Source of the DNA: an uncultured Solobacterium sp.
Lineage (GTDB): Bacteria; Bacillota_I; Bacilli_A; Erysipelotrichales; Erysipelotrichaceae
Reading direction: 5' to 3'
Length of the DNA: 29,943 nt
Assembly: GCA_905235315.1 (NCBI GenBank)
Contig: CAJOLG010000003.1
Location: 1-29,943, forward strand
The position numbers were made by a program, and so were the translations under genes. Under the pieces are notes generated by a model. It was not told the DNA's origin, searched no databases, and worked only from the letters and a program-made list of their open reading frames with translations. This document shows, in pieces, positions 1 to 7,836 of this stretch (position 1 is its first letter; the number at the start of each line of letters is the position of its first letter).

Positions 1-369
1 CTGTACAACGGCTACTGCGCGAGCTACGGGTCGGAAACCGCGGATACGATCAGTTCCCGTCCGGGATACTCCGATCATCAGACCGGTCTTGCGGCAGATT
101 TTGTGGAAGGCGACGGGTCGCTGAACGGAATCAATTTCAATGCGTCATTTGAAGATACCGCAAGCGGAGCCTGGCTCCGTGATCATGCGCATGAATACGG
201 CTTTATCATGCGGTACCCGAAAGGGAAACAGGAGATCACAGGCTATGCGTACGAGCCATGGCACTTCCGCTACATCGGTATCGATTACGCAACACAGATT
301 TATGAAACCGATGTCTACTGTTCCTTCGAGGAGTTCTTCGAAGTGGAAGGCGGAGATTACGCAGAATAA
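1..369 (+). CDS. VanY-type D-alanyl-D-alanine carboxypeptidase, 3' part
   Basis: The reading frame is open from base 1, so the 5' end lies outside the window; 122 residues are present. The fragment carries the M15B peptidase signature: SDHQTGLAAD (zinc-binding His and Asp) and YEPWHFRY (catalytic Glu followed two residues later by the third zinc-ligand His). The family removes the terminal D-Ala from peptidoglycan stem peptides outside the membrane; the anchor expected at the N-terminus is not visible here. It is followed at once by an intrinsic terminator, so it ends its transcription unit. A damaged paralogue lies at 28839-29595. The family call is firm. Vancomycin resistance is not implied, because housekeeping VanY-like enzymes are common in Bacillota. 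Confidence 0.9.
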   Translation: MYNGYCASYGSETADTISSRPGYSDHQTGLAADFVEGDGSLNGINFNASFEDTASGAWLRDHAHEYGFIMRYPKGKQEITGYAYEPWHFRYIGIDYATQIYETDVYCSFEEFFEVEGGDYAE

Positions 370-374
370 CGGAT

Positions 375-408
375 ACAGAAAGAGGAACGAAACCTCTTTC
401 TGTTTTTT
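375..408 (+). terminator. Intrinsic terminator after the VanY-type gene
   Basis: An 11-bp perfect stem (ACAGAAAGAGG at 375-385 with CCTCTTTCTGT at 393-403) has a 7-nt loop and runs into six T. Confidence 0.93.
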
Positions 409-459
409 ACGGCAGCCGGGAATCAAAACACGGCATTCTGTGTTTTGCCGCAACCGTAC

Positions 460-465
460 TATAAT
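460..465 (+). promoter_or_regulatory. -10 box upstream of the phosphohexomutase
   Basis: A perfect TATAAT is present, with no convincing -35 at 16-18 bp. The inverted repeat AAAACAC (425-431) / GTGTTTT (440-446) lies just upstream and could be an operator or a hairpin. The rest of 370-562 holds only the terminator and a possible 32-codon ORF (475-573). Confidence 0.5.
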
Positions 466-562
466 ATCCACAGTATGAAAGAACCGGAAACGAAACCGGG
501 TTTCGCAGCAGCGCCCGGGGCAGGCGGTGTTCTGCCGCCGGCAGAGGAGAATATTACCGAAG

Positions 563-2302
563 ATGAAAAATGACGCAATGACCGCGTATCAATACTGGCT
601 CAATGATCCGTATTTTGACCGCGAAACGAGAGAAGAACTCCGGGCGATCGAACAGGATCCGGAAGAAATCGAAGACCGGTTCGGGAAAGATCTGGAATTC
701 GGAACCGGAGGGATGCGGGGCCTGATGGGGGCCGGCACAAACCGTCTGAATGTTTATACGGTGCGGCGGGCGACACAGGGACTCGCAGATTATATCTGCT
801 CAATGAACGGGGCAGCCAATGGCGTAGTGATCACGTTTGACGGACGGCATAACAGCGAAGCGTTTGCGGAAGAAACCGCACTCTGCCTGAATGCCAACGG
901 AATCCGCACCTATCGTTTTGAAAGCCTGCGCCCGACGCCGGAGCTTTCGTTTGCGGTGCGGAAACTGGGCTGTACTGCCGGTGTGGCAATCACCGCAAGC
1001 CATAATCCCGCCGGATACAACGGATACAAGGTCTACTGGGCAGACGGCGGACAGATCACGCCTCCGCATGACAGAAACATCATGGCATACATCGGTCGGA
1101 TCGCTTCCTGGGACGAAGTGAAGACCATGGACCATGAAACGGCGGCAGAAGCGGATCTTTATAAGATTATCGGTACCGAGCTGGATGAACCGTATTATGA
1201 AGAACTGCTGAAACTGACGATCAACCCCGATGTTCTGAAACAGGAAGCGGAACACCTCCGCGTGGTTTATACCCCGCTGAACGGCTGCGGCAGTCTTCCC
1301 GTACAGACCCTGCTGGCACGGCTCGGCATCCGGCATGTGAAGGTTGTCAGCGAACAGGAACTGCCGGACGGGGATTTTACGACCTGCCCCTCGCCGAACC
1401 CGGAAGAGCCGGATGCCTGGACACTCGCACTGCGGGATGCCGAGGCATTTGATGCGGATCTGGTGATCGCAACCGATCCCGACTCCGACCGTCTCGGTGT
1501 GCAGGCAAAGGACCCGAAAACCGGAAACTATGTGATGCTGACGGGGAATATGACCGGAATCCTGATGGCGGACTATATCCTGCAGGAGCGCGCTGCGCAG
1601 AAGACCCTGCCGCAGAACGGAGTTCTGATGACAACGATCGTCTCAAGCCCGCTCGGAAGGGCAATTGCCGAACACTACGGCATCGCTTTTCAGGAGACAT
1701 TGACCGGCTTCAAATATATCGGCGAACAGATGCGCCTGTTTGAAGAAACCGGGGAGAAAACATTCGTGTTCGGGTACGAAGAAAGCTACGGCTGTCTGTA
1801 CGGTGACTATGTGCGCGACAAGGATGCCCAGTCGGCGGTTGTAATTCTCGCCGAAATGGCCGCCGCATGCAGAAAAAAGGGAATCACCCTGGTGGAAGCG
1901 CTGGAGGATCTGTACCGGAGATACGGGTACTGCCGGGAAGGACAGCTTTCCGTAAAGCTTTCCGGAATAAACGGAGCGCGCAGAAAGGAAGCGCTGATGG
2001 CTGCCGTGCGGGATCCTTCCCGCAGGGAGATCGGCGGCCGCAGGATCCTTGCGGTACGTGATTACAAAACCGGAATCCGGACGGACTGCCTTACCCATGC
2101 CAAAAGCAGCACCGGACTGCCGGTTTCGAATGCGGTTTATTATGAACTGGAAGGCGGCTGGTGCTGTATCAGGCCGTCCGGCACGGAGCCGAAAGTGAAA
2201 TTCTACTACGGCGTAACGGCGGATTCCGCAGCGGAAGCGGAACGCGGTCTTGCAAAACTGCGGAGCGCGTTGAAAGAGACGGCAGACAGGACAGAAGAGT
2301 GA
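563..2302 (+). CDS. Phosphoglucomutase/phosphomannomutase (alpha-D-phosphohexomutase)
   Basis: This 579-residue protein interconverts hexose 1- and 6-phosphates, linking glycolysis to cell-wall and polysaccharide precursors. All four family motifs are in order: the phosphoserine loop TASHNP (Ser about residue 146), the metal loop DPDSDR (305-310), the sugar-binding GYEESYG (about 404) and the phosphate-binding RPSGTEPK (about 537). Length and the N-terminal GTGGMRG match the PgcA/YbbT-type mutases of Bacillota. The start at 563 is chosen because GAGGAG at 544-549 is the only ribosome binding site and the protein then begins like its relatives; ATG at 578 is an alternative. A GC-rich hairpin follows the stop codon. 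Glucose versus mannose preference cannot be told from sequence. Confidence 0.93.
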   Translation: MKNDAMTAYQYWLNDPYFDRETREELRAIEQDPEEIEDRFGKDLEFGTGGMRGLMGAGTNRLNVYTVRRATQGLADYICSMNGAANGVVITFDGRHNSEAFAEETALCLNANGIRTYRFESLRPTPELSFAVRKLGCTAGVAITASHNPAGYNGYKVYWADGGQITPPHDRNIMAYIGRIASWDEVKTMDHETAAEADLYKIIGTELDEPYYEELLKLTINPDVLKQEAEHLRVVYTPLNGCGSLPVQTLLARLGIRHVKVVSEQELPDGDFTTCPSPNPEEPDAWTLALRDAEAFDADLVIATDPDSDRLGVQAKDPKTGNYVMLTGNMTGILMADYILQERAAQKTLPQNGVLMTTIVSSPLGRAIAEHYGIAFQETLTGFKYIGEQMRLFEETGEKTFVFGYEESYGCLYGDYVRDKDAQSAVVILAEMAAACRKKGITLVEALEDLYRRYGYCREGQLSVKLSGINGARRKEALMAAVRDPSRREIGGRRILAVRDYKTGIRTDCLTHAKSSTGLPVSNAVYYELEGGWCCIRPSGTEPKVKFYYGVTADSAAEAERGLAKLRSALKETADRTEE

Positions 2303-2304
2303 GG

Positions 2305-2324
2305 CGGCCCGGGAAACCGGGCCG
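2305..2324 (+). other. Perfect GC-rich hairpin between pgm and tmk
   Basis: An 8-bp stem, CGGCCCGG / CCGGGCCG, encloses a GAAA tetraloop. There is no T run after it, so it is a poor intrinsic terminator. It could protect a 3' end, cause pausing, or occupy the -35 area of the tmk promoter. Confidence 0.6.
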
Positions 2325-2333
2325 TGCTATAAT
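2325..2333 (+). promoter_or_regulatory. Extended -10 promoter of tmk
   Basis: TGCTATAAT fits the extended -10 pattern TGnTATAAT. Six bases separate it from the tmk ATG, so transcription would begin at or within a base or two of the start codon. The usual -35 position falls inside the preceding hairpin. Confidence 0.5.
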
Positions 2334-2339
2334 TCCGAT

Positions 2340-2972
2340 ATGGCACAGGGAAAATTCATAACATTCGAAGGACCGGACGGAAGCGGAAAAACAACGGTTT
2401 CGCAGGCGGTCTGTGAAAAGCTGCGGGAGCTCGGCTATCCCGTACGATATACCAGGGAACCCGGGGGATCCGCGATTGCGGAGTCAATCCGGGATATTAT
2501 TCTTGATCCGGCAAACACGGCGATGGATCCGCGCTGTGAGGCGCTGCTTTATGCGGCCAGCCGCTCCCAGCATCTTACGGATATTGTTCTGCCTGCGCTT
2601 GCGGAAGGAACCCATGTGATCTGTGACCGCTTTGTGGACAGTTCGATTGCCTACCAGGGGTATGCCCGGGGAATCGGCGCGGAAGCGGTCGCTGAGATCA
2701 ACCGGTTTGCGGTCAACGGCCATATGCCGGTCAAAACGATTTATCTGGATCTTCCGGCAGAAACCGGACTGGAGCGGGTGAATGCGCGCAAGCGCGCAGC
2801 CGACCGCCTTGACAGTGAAGGGATCGCCTTTCACCGTGCGGTATGTGAGGGCTATAAGAAGGTCCTGCAGGACGCATCGGACCGGATGATCGTAATTGAT
2901 GCGTCACAGCCCCTGCAGGATGTGGTGGATGCCGCGCTTTCGGCGGTACGGGAGATTCTGGATGGCGAGTAA
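2340..2972 (+). CDS. tmk: Thymidylate kinase
   Basis: This 210-residue protein phosphorylates dTMP to dTDP with ATP in the cytoplasm. The P-loop GPDGSGKTT is at residues 11-19, the DRFVDSSIAYQG segment carries the DR(Y/F/H) dTMP-binding motif, and an Arg-rich LID (RKRAADR) is present. Length is normal for the family. No Shine-Dalgarno sequence precedes the ATG; a -10 box ends only 6 bases upstream, which suggests leaderless translation. The last 11 bases overlap the holB start. This gene next to holB and ricT is a conserved Bacillota order. Confidence 0.96.
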   Translation: MAQGKFITFEGPDGSGKTTVSQAVCEKLRELGYPVRYTREPGGSAIAESIRDIILDPANTAMDPRCEALLYAASRSQHLTDIVLPALAEGTHVICDRFVDSSIAYQGYARGIGAEAVAEINRFAVNGHMPVKTIYLDLPAETGLERVNARKRAADRLDSEGIAFHRAVCEGYKKVLQDASDRMIVIDASQPLQDVVDAALSAVREILDGE

Positions 2973-4101
2973 ACCAAAGCTTACCGCAAAGGAAAAGGAA
3001 GCGATCGCCCAGGAGAAACGCCGCATGGAAGAAGATCGGGCGGCGGAAGAACACCGCAGCCGGATCACGCGCATGTTAATGGACACGCCGCCCGGAAAGC
3101 TGCTCTCCTCTGCCCTGGAACAGGGTGAGGTATTTCACGCGTATCTGTTTTACGGCCCGGGAGATTCGCTGAAAGATGATGCGGCGATGACCTTCGGCGC
3201 CAGTGTGCTCTGCGGTCTTGATCATCTTGCGCTGGAAGGCTGTGAAACCGAAGCGGCTTCGCGGGTGATATCGCAGGTCCATCATGGGGAGCACAGCGAC
3301 TTTGTGTTTCTTGACGGTTCCCGCCGGGAAGCGATCAAAAAGGAAGAAGTGGACAATATCCAGCGCCGGTTCTCCCTGACGGCATCTTCGGATACCGGAC
3401 GCAAGGTCTATGTCATCACCCGGGCAGAAAACTCGAGTCAAAGCGCTATGAACAGCCTGCTCAAGTTTCTTGAGGAACCGGCTGACAATGTGTATGCGGT
3501 GCTGACCGCAGACAATATTGAACGGATCCTTCCGACGATCCGTTCGCGCTGTATTACGGTCCCGTTTCATTCCCTGAGCCGGGATACCCTGATCCGGTTT
3601 TGCGAAGAAGAAGGGCTGGATGAGGAGGATACCTTCTTTGTCAGTACGGTCTCGCCCCGTCCCGGGGAAGCGGGTCAGCTGGCAGCGGGAAGAAGTTATC
3701 AGACTGCGAAACGGATGCTGAGACAGTATCTGAATATCGACGGAAGGCGGGATCTTCTGTTTACGGACTACGAATACCGGTACCGCTCAAAAGCCGGGAA
3801 TGATGACGGTGAAGGGGTCCGCTATAAGGATGCCAGGGATGAGAATCTCGATACGCTGGACTTCTATTTCCGCTTTCTGGTGCAGTTTTTCCATGATGTG
3901 CTCGCAAATGACGGCTCCGGCCCGTCATGGTATCATGAAGCTGTCACGGCGGAACGAAGCCGTGAAGGATTTGAAAAAATCTGTACTGCGAAAATGAACG
4001 CGGCCGCGGAAGCCCGTGACCGTGTAAACCGGAATAATGATCTGAGCCTGCTGCTGGCGCAGACGATTTTCCGACTGGAGGAATCAGAACATGCCGAATA
4101 A
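2962..4101 (+). CDS. holB: DNA polymerase III delta' subunit
   Basis: This 379-residue clamp-loader subunit helps place the beta clamp on primed DNA. It shows the AAA+-like delta' fold: HAYLFYGPGD where a Walker A would be (degenerate, as usual in delta'), the segment LLKFLEEPADNVYAVLTADN, and the IRSRC motif that serves as an arginine finger. The first 40 residues form a charged Lys/Glu/Arg-rich extension, longer than in typical homologues. I start at 2962 (MASKPK), which overlaps tmk by 11 bp and has GGAG 9 bp upstream; the upstream in-frame ATG lies deep inside tmk. The 3' end overlaps ricT by 11 bp, implying translational coupling. Confidence 0.92.
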   Translation: MASKPKLTAKEKEAIAQEKRRMEEDRAAEEHRSRITRMLMDTPPGKLLSSALEQGEVFHAYLFYGPGDSLKDDAAMTFGASVLCGLDHLALEGCETEAASRVISQVHHGEHSDFVFLDGSRREAIKKEEVDNIQRRFSLTASSDTGRKVYVITRAENSSQSAMNSLLKFLEEPADNVYAVLTADNIERILPTIRSRCITVPFHSLSRDTLIRFCEEEGLDEEDTFFVSTVSPRPGEAGQLAAGRSYQTAKRMLRQYLNIDGRRDLLFTDYEYRYRSKAGNDDGEGVRYKDARDENLDTLDFYFRFLVQFFHDVLANDGSGPSWYHEAVTAERSREGFEKICTAKMNAAAEARDRVNRNNDLSLLLAQTIFRLEESEHAE

Positions 4102-5368
4102 AGAACTAACAGCCGCCGGCAGACAGCCGGAAGCTCCGGAAAGGCACTATGAGTATGTGGTTTCTGTCCGCTTTCACAACAGCGGGCGCTCCTATACATT
4201 CGGTACCGATATTCCGGATCTGAAGCCCGGTGACCGCGTTGTGGTTGAAACATCGCAGGGACTGGAACTTGCAGTCGCGCAGACCGCAAGCACGAGCTCG
4301 GCCATTTATCCCATGCCGAGAACTCCCCTGATGCCGGTGCACCGCATTGCGGATGAGGAAGACACCGCGGACTTTAACGAGAATCTGGAATATGCCCGTC
4401 AGGCAATGGAAATCTGTGAAGAGGAAATCAAAGACCTTGAACTCGGAATGCATTTACTGTCGGGAGATTATGCGCTGGACCGCTCCAAAATCCTGTTTGT
4501 CTATCAGGCGGAGCAGCGGGTCGACTTCCGGGAACTGCTGAAACGTCTGAGCAGCCGGCTGCACTGCCGCATCGAGCTGCGCCAGATCGGAGAGCGCGAC
4601 AAAGCAAAGATGGTCGGCGGAATCGGCGTCTGCGGAATGGAATGCTGCTGTGCGCGGTTCAAGTCCAAGATGGATGTCATTTCCATCAATATGGCCAAGA
4701 ACCAGCTGCTTGCCCTCAATACCGAAAAACTGTCCGGTATGTGCGGCAAGCTGATGTGCTGTCTGAAATATGAAGATGCCAACTACAAGGAACTGACCGC
4801 AGGGCTTCCCAAGATGGGAGCGCATGTGGAGTATGAGGGCGAGATGTACCGCGTTACTTCCATGAATGTCATGACGAATGAAGCGCGGCTTGAAAACAGT
4901 GAGCGGTTTGAAGTGATCACGATCGATGATCTGCGCGAAAAAACCATTGTCCGCAAAGGTGTGACCGTCGGACGGAAGTCCCCGCAGCGGGGTGCCCGGC
5001 CGACACATGTCGCTCCGGGGGTGCGCAATGTCCATGAAGCACACGGCTCGTTCAGTGCGAGTGAAAGCGAAAAGAGCCGCGGTATTTCTGCGGAATCCAA
5101 AGATACCTCCTATCAGAAAGACGCAAGCCTGAAACCGCTGCGGAATGAGCGGAAACCGAAGAATAATGCTGCGCAGCCGAAAACAAAAACGCAGTCGAAT
5201 CAAAACGCCCGCCCGGCGAACGCCCGCAAATCCGGATCCGGAAACAATTCCCGGCGCCGGCAGGAGAATGCCCGCCGCGCAGCGGATGCCGCGAATCCGA
5301 ATGTGACCGTGCGCAGCTTCAAGTCTTCGAAGACACGTGCTTCGGAAGCCGAAAAGGAAACCAAGTAA
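4091..5368 (+). CDS. ricT: PSP1-domain protein RicT (YaaT)
   Basis: This 425-residue protein has the PSP1 domain in about its first 290 residues. In Bacillus subtilis RicT, with RicA and RicF, forms an Fe-S-containing complex that promotes mRNA maturation by RNase Y. The Fe-S type cysteines are visible: Cys181, Cys185-187 (CGMECCC) and Cys218, Cys223, Cys224 (CGKLMCC). Residues from about 300 to the end are a low-complexity tail rich in Lys, Arg, Asn, Ser and Ala, unusual in length and likely disordered and nucleic-acid binding. GGAGGA precedes the ATG, the start overlaps holB by 11 bp, and the stop overlaps rsmI by one base. RicA and RicF are not in this window. Confidence 0.9.
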   Translation: MPNKELTAAGRQPEAPERHYEYVVSVRFHNSGRSYTFGTDIPDLKPGDRVVVETSQGLELAVAQTASTSSAIYPMPRTPLMPVHRIADEEDTADFNENLEYARQAMEICEEEIKDLELGMHLLSGDYALDRSKILFVYQAEQRVDFRELLKRLSSRLHCRIELRQIGERDKAKMVGGIGVCGMECCCARFKSKMDVISINMAKNQLLALNTEKLSGMCGKLMCCLKYEDANYKELTAGLPKMGAHVEYEGEMYRVTSMNVMTNEARLENSERFEVITIDDLREKTIVRKGVTVGRKSPQRGARPTHVAPGVRNVHEAHGSFSASESEKSRGISAESKDTSYQKDASLKPLRNERKPKNNAAQPKTKTQSNQNARPANARKSGSGNNSRRRQENARRAADAANPNVTVRSFKSSKTRASEAEKETK

Positions 5369-6222
5369 TGAACCGGCAGAAGAGTTTTGAAAACGAAAAG
5401 CCGACCCTGTATCTGGTTCCGACGCCGATCGGCAATCTCAATGAGATGAGTCCGAGGGCGATTGAAGTTCTGAAATCGGTCAATGTGATCGCGTGTGAGG
5501 ACACCCGCACCAGCGGCCAGCTGTTAAAGCATTTCGGAATCAAAAACCGTCTGATCTCCTATCAGAATTTCAATGAGGATCCAAGCGCCCGCGGGATTAT
5601 CAATCTTCTTTCGCAGGGGCAGAATGTTGCGCTGATTTCCGATGCAGGATATCCGCTGATCAATGATCCGGGCCAGCGTGTGGTCAGTGAAGCAACTGCG
5701 CTTGGCTTTAACGTGGTGCCCGTTTCGGGCTGTTCTGCGTTTCTCAACGGCCTAGTCGCAAGCGGACTCATCGTACAGCCGTTTCTCTTCATCGGCTTTC
5801 TGCCGCAGTCAGACAATGAGCGAAACAAGAAACTCCGGGAATACCGGAATTACCCGATGACCCTGGTGTTCTATGAAGCACCGCACCGGATTCAGAAATG
5901 TCTGAAGTCCTGCCTGGATATTCTCGGCGACCGGCGGTGCTGCCTGGCACGCGAGATCACCAAGCTGCACGAGGAATTTCTCCGCGGCATGCTCAGTGAA
6001 GTGCTGGAAGAGTGTGAGGGTCTCAAGGGAGAGATGGTCATCATCATCGACGGCAATCATGAAGACTTCCATAAAGATGTGGATTACGGCGCCCTTATGA
6101 TGATGGTGAATGAACAGGTCAGCAAAGGAATGTCAAAATCCGACGCCATTAAAAAGGTCGCCGGTGAAACCGGGGTTCCCCGCAATAAACTTTACGAAAT
6201 GGTTCACAGTATTGAAAACTGA
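5368..6222 (+). CDS. rsmI: 16S rRNA (cytidine(1402)-2'-O)-methyltransferase
   Basis: This 284-residue SAM-dependent enzyme of the tetrapyrrole methylase superfamily 2'-O-methylates C1402 in the 16S rRNA decoding centre. The N-terminal LVPTPIGNLNEMSPRAIE, then ACEDTRTSGQLLKHF, SDAGYPLINDPG and the FYEAPHRI segment are family hallmarks in the expected order. The short C-terminal helical part (GMSKSDAIKKVAGETG) matches the extra domain of RsmI. The ATG overlaps the ricT stop (TAATG). It is the fourth gene of the packed tmk-holB-ricT-rsmI run. Confidence 0.95.
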   Translation: MNRQKSFENEKPTLYLVPTPIGNLNEMSPRAIEVLKSVNVIACEDTRTSGQLLKHFGIKNRLISYQNFNEDPSARGIINLLSQGQNVALISDAGYPLINDPGQRVVSEATALGFNVVPVSGCSAFLNGLVASGLIVQPFLFIGFLPQSDNERNKKLREYRNYPMTLVFYEAPHRIQKCLKSCLDILGDRRCCLAREITKLHEEFLRGMLSEVLEECEGLKGEMVIIIDGNHEDFHKDVDYGALMMMVNEQVSKGMSKSDAIKKVAGETGVPRNKLYEMVHSIEN

Positions 6223-6245
6223 GGAAACAGGAGAGGAGAAAGCAT

Positions 6246-6944
6246 ATGTCAGTGATTCTTGCGGTCTATATCGGAGCGGCCGTGCTTCCCGCGCTGTTTC
6301 TGATGCGCTACATCTATGTGAATGACACCATTGAAAAAGAATCCCCCGGGCTGCTTCTGAGACTGGTGCTGAGCGGCGTGTATGCGGCGTTCCTGGCAAT
6401 TCTGCTGGAGACAATCGGAACCGGTCTGCTCGATGCGGCAGGATTTGCCGATGAGACGGCCTATACGATTGCGACGGCAGTCATGGTCGGCCTTTCGGAA
6501 GAAATCTCGAAGTTTATCTTCCTGTATTTCAGAACCTGGCGGTCGCCGGAGTTCAACTTCCGCTATGACGGTATTGTCTATGCGGTATTTGTATCCCTGG
6601 GTTTCGCGGCGTATGAAAATATCCGGTACGTCTTCTATTACGGCCTGACGGTTGCGCCTTCGAGAGCGCTTCTTGCGGTCCCGGCTCATATGGCATTCGG
6701 TGTCTTCATGGGCTCGGCCTACGGCCGGGCAAAGATACTGGATATCTACGGCAAGGAAGGAAAGTCGAAGCTTCTTAATATCGGCGGCGTGCTCTGTGCG
6801 GCTGCCCTGCATTCCTTCTATGATGCCTGTGCGATGCTGGGATCACAGCCCGCAATGATTCTGTTTATTGCCTTTGTGATTATCATGTATATCGTTGTGA
6901 TCCGCAAAGTCCGGAATGAATCGCGCAGTGATTCTGAGATCTGA
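6246..6944 (+). CDS. PrsW-family intramembrane metalloprotease
   Basis: This 232-residue protein is almost all membrane helices (about seven). The PrsW/CPBP-type motifs are in place: GLSEEISKF (Glu85-Glu86), GFAAYEN (Glu124), PAHMAFG (His148) and HSFYD (His189, Asp193), which bind the catalytic metal. In B. subtilis PrsW cleaves the anti-sigma factor RsiW; no sigma or anti-sigma gene is present here, so the substrate is unknown. The strong site AGGAGAGGAG lies before the ATG. The gene is 23 bp after rsmI and 2 bp before the next gene, so it is probably co-transcribed with both. Confidence 0.86.
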   Translation: MSVILAVYIGAAVLPALFLMRYIYVNDTIEKESPGLLLRLVLSGVYAAFLAILLETIGTGLLDAAGFADETAYTIATAVMVGLSEEISKFIFLYFRTWRSPEFNFRYDGIVYAVFVSLGFAAYENIRYVFYYGLTVAPSRALLAVPAHMAFGVFMGSAYGRAKILDIYGKEGKSKLLNIGGVLCAAALHSFYDACAMLGSQPAMILFIAFVIIMYIVVIRKVRNESRSDSEI

Positions 6945-6946
6945 AG

Positions 6947-7366
6947 ATGAAAAAAACTGTAATGATAGTAGATGCGCAGGGCGGCGGCCTTGGAAAACAG
7001 CTGATCAGCCGGATCCGCAGGGAAAACCTTGACGCGGAAATACTGGCAGTCGGCACCAATTCGTCGGCCAGCGCCGCAATGTTAAAAGCAGGAGCGGACC
7101 GGGCTGCGACCGGAGAGAACGCCGTTGTGGTATGCGCTGGGAAAGCAGATTATATTGTCGGGCCTGCGGGCATCGTCATCGCGGATTCCATGCTGGGAGA
7201 GATTACCCCGAAGATTGCCCAGGCAATCGGGCAGTCTTCCGCAGTGCGGATCCTGATTCCCTTCAACAACTGCGACAACTATATTGCCGGGACGGACGGT
7301 ATTCCGACCGGTGATCTGATCAATGATGCGGTTGCGCATCTGAAACAGGTATTCGGCGGCAGATAA
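6947..7366 (+). CDS. DUF3842 family protein
   Basis: This 139-residue soluble protein resembles the DUF3842 family, small conserved proteins of Clostridia and relatives with no known function. It has a glycine-rich start (VDAQGGGLGKQLI), regular alternating alpha/beta segments (ILAVGTNSSASAAMLKAGA, YIVGPAGIVIADSMLGEITP) and a conserved ILIPFNNCDNYIAG block, suggesting a Rossmann-like fold. I infer nucleotide or small-ligand binding only from the Gly-rich loop. It begins 2 bp after the protease gene with a poor ribosome site, so translation is probably coupled. Its stop codon sits in the loop of the terminator. Confidence 0.8.
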   Translation: MKKTVMIVDAQGGGLGKQLISRIRRENLDAEILAVGTNSSASAAMLKAGADRAATGENAVVVCAGKADYIVGPAGIVIADSMLGEITPKIAQAIGQSSAVRILIPFNNCDNYIAGTDGIPTGDLINDAVAHLKQVFGGR

Positions 7367-7384
7367 ACAGTCTGCCGTTTTTTT
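7357..7384 (+). terminator. Intrinsic terminator of the pgm/tmk-DUF3842 run
   Basis: CGGCAGA (7357-7363) pairs with TCTGCCG (7371-7377), followed by seven T. The stop codon of the DUF3842 gene is in the loop. Confidence 0.92.
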
Positions 7385-7457
7385 GTCGGTTCGGCCGTAT
7401 CGGCGAAGTCCGGCGGTCCATTCCGGCATGCCGTGGAATCCGGGGTGCTGCTGCGTA

Positions 7458-7463
7458 TATAAT
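7458..7463 (+). promoter_or_regulatory. -10 box of the 84-aa protein gene
   Basis: TATAAT lies 27 bp before the ATG. No clear -35 is present. Confidence 0.5.
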
Positions 7464-7490
7464 CAGGAAGACATTCAGGAGGAAAAAACA

Positions 7491-7745
7491 ATGACTAAGA
7501 ATGTGATTGATGATAAGGTAATCAGCAGTGTCAACGGCGGAAATTCCCCCGAACACCTTGCGTCTGCCGGTGAGGAGTTTGCGGCCATCGGAAACTTTTC
7601 GGAAGAGCAGCTTGCCCGGCTTGCGCTGGCCAGGGACAAGGATGATCTGAAGAACATCCTTGCGAAAGAATACGATCAGGAGCTTACTACTGAGCAGCTT
7701 TTGATCCTGCTTGCGGAACTCAGGAGACGCGGGCGTCCCCACTGA
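7491..7745 (+). CDS. Small hypothetical protein with an N-terminal VNGG segment
   Basis: I do not recognise this 84-residue protein. The start is fixed by AGGAGG at 7478-7483; the gene has its own -10 box and its own terminator, so it is a monocistronic unit and very likely real. Residues 1-17 end in ISSVNGG, which looks like the double-glycine leader of peptides exported by C39-type ABC transporters. The remaining 67 residues are helical, acidic then basic (FSEEQLARLALARDKDDLKNIL, LTTEQLLILLAELRRRG), have no cysteine, and do not look like a class II bacteriocin core. No exporter or peptidase gene is nearby. It could equally be a small cytoplasmic helical protein. Confidence 0.75.
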   Translation: MTKNVIDDKVISSVNGGNSPEHLASAGEEFAAIGNFSEEQLARLALARDKDDLKNILAKEYDQELTTEQLLILLAELRRRGRPH

Positions 7746-7771
7746 GACTGCGGTGTATACAGACAATCCGG

Positions 7772-7800
7772 CATGTGCGGAATGCACATGTCTTTTTTTT
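7772..7800 (+). terminator. Intrinsic terminator of the 84-aa protein gene
   Basis: CATGTGC (7772-7778) and GCACATG (7784-7790) pair around GGAAT and are followed by TCTTTTTTTT. Confidence 0.93.
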
Positions 7801-7824
7801 GAATGCGGCAGAGGCGAAAGAAGG

Positions 7825-7830
7825 TATGAT
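7825..7830 (+). promoter_or_regulatory. Possible -10 box of the ECF transporter unit
   Basis: TATGAT is 25 bp past the preceding terminator. The -35 is not clear. Confidence 0.35.
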
Positions 7831-7836
7831 GATTGA

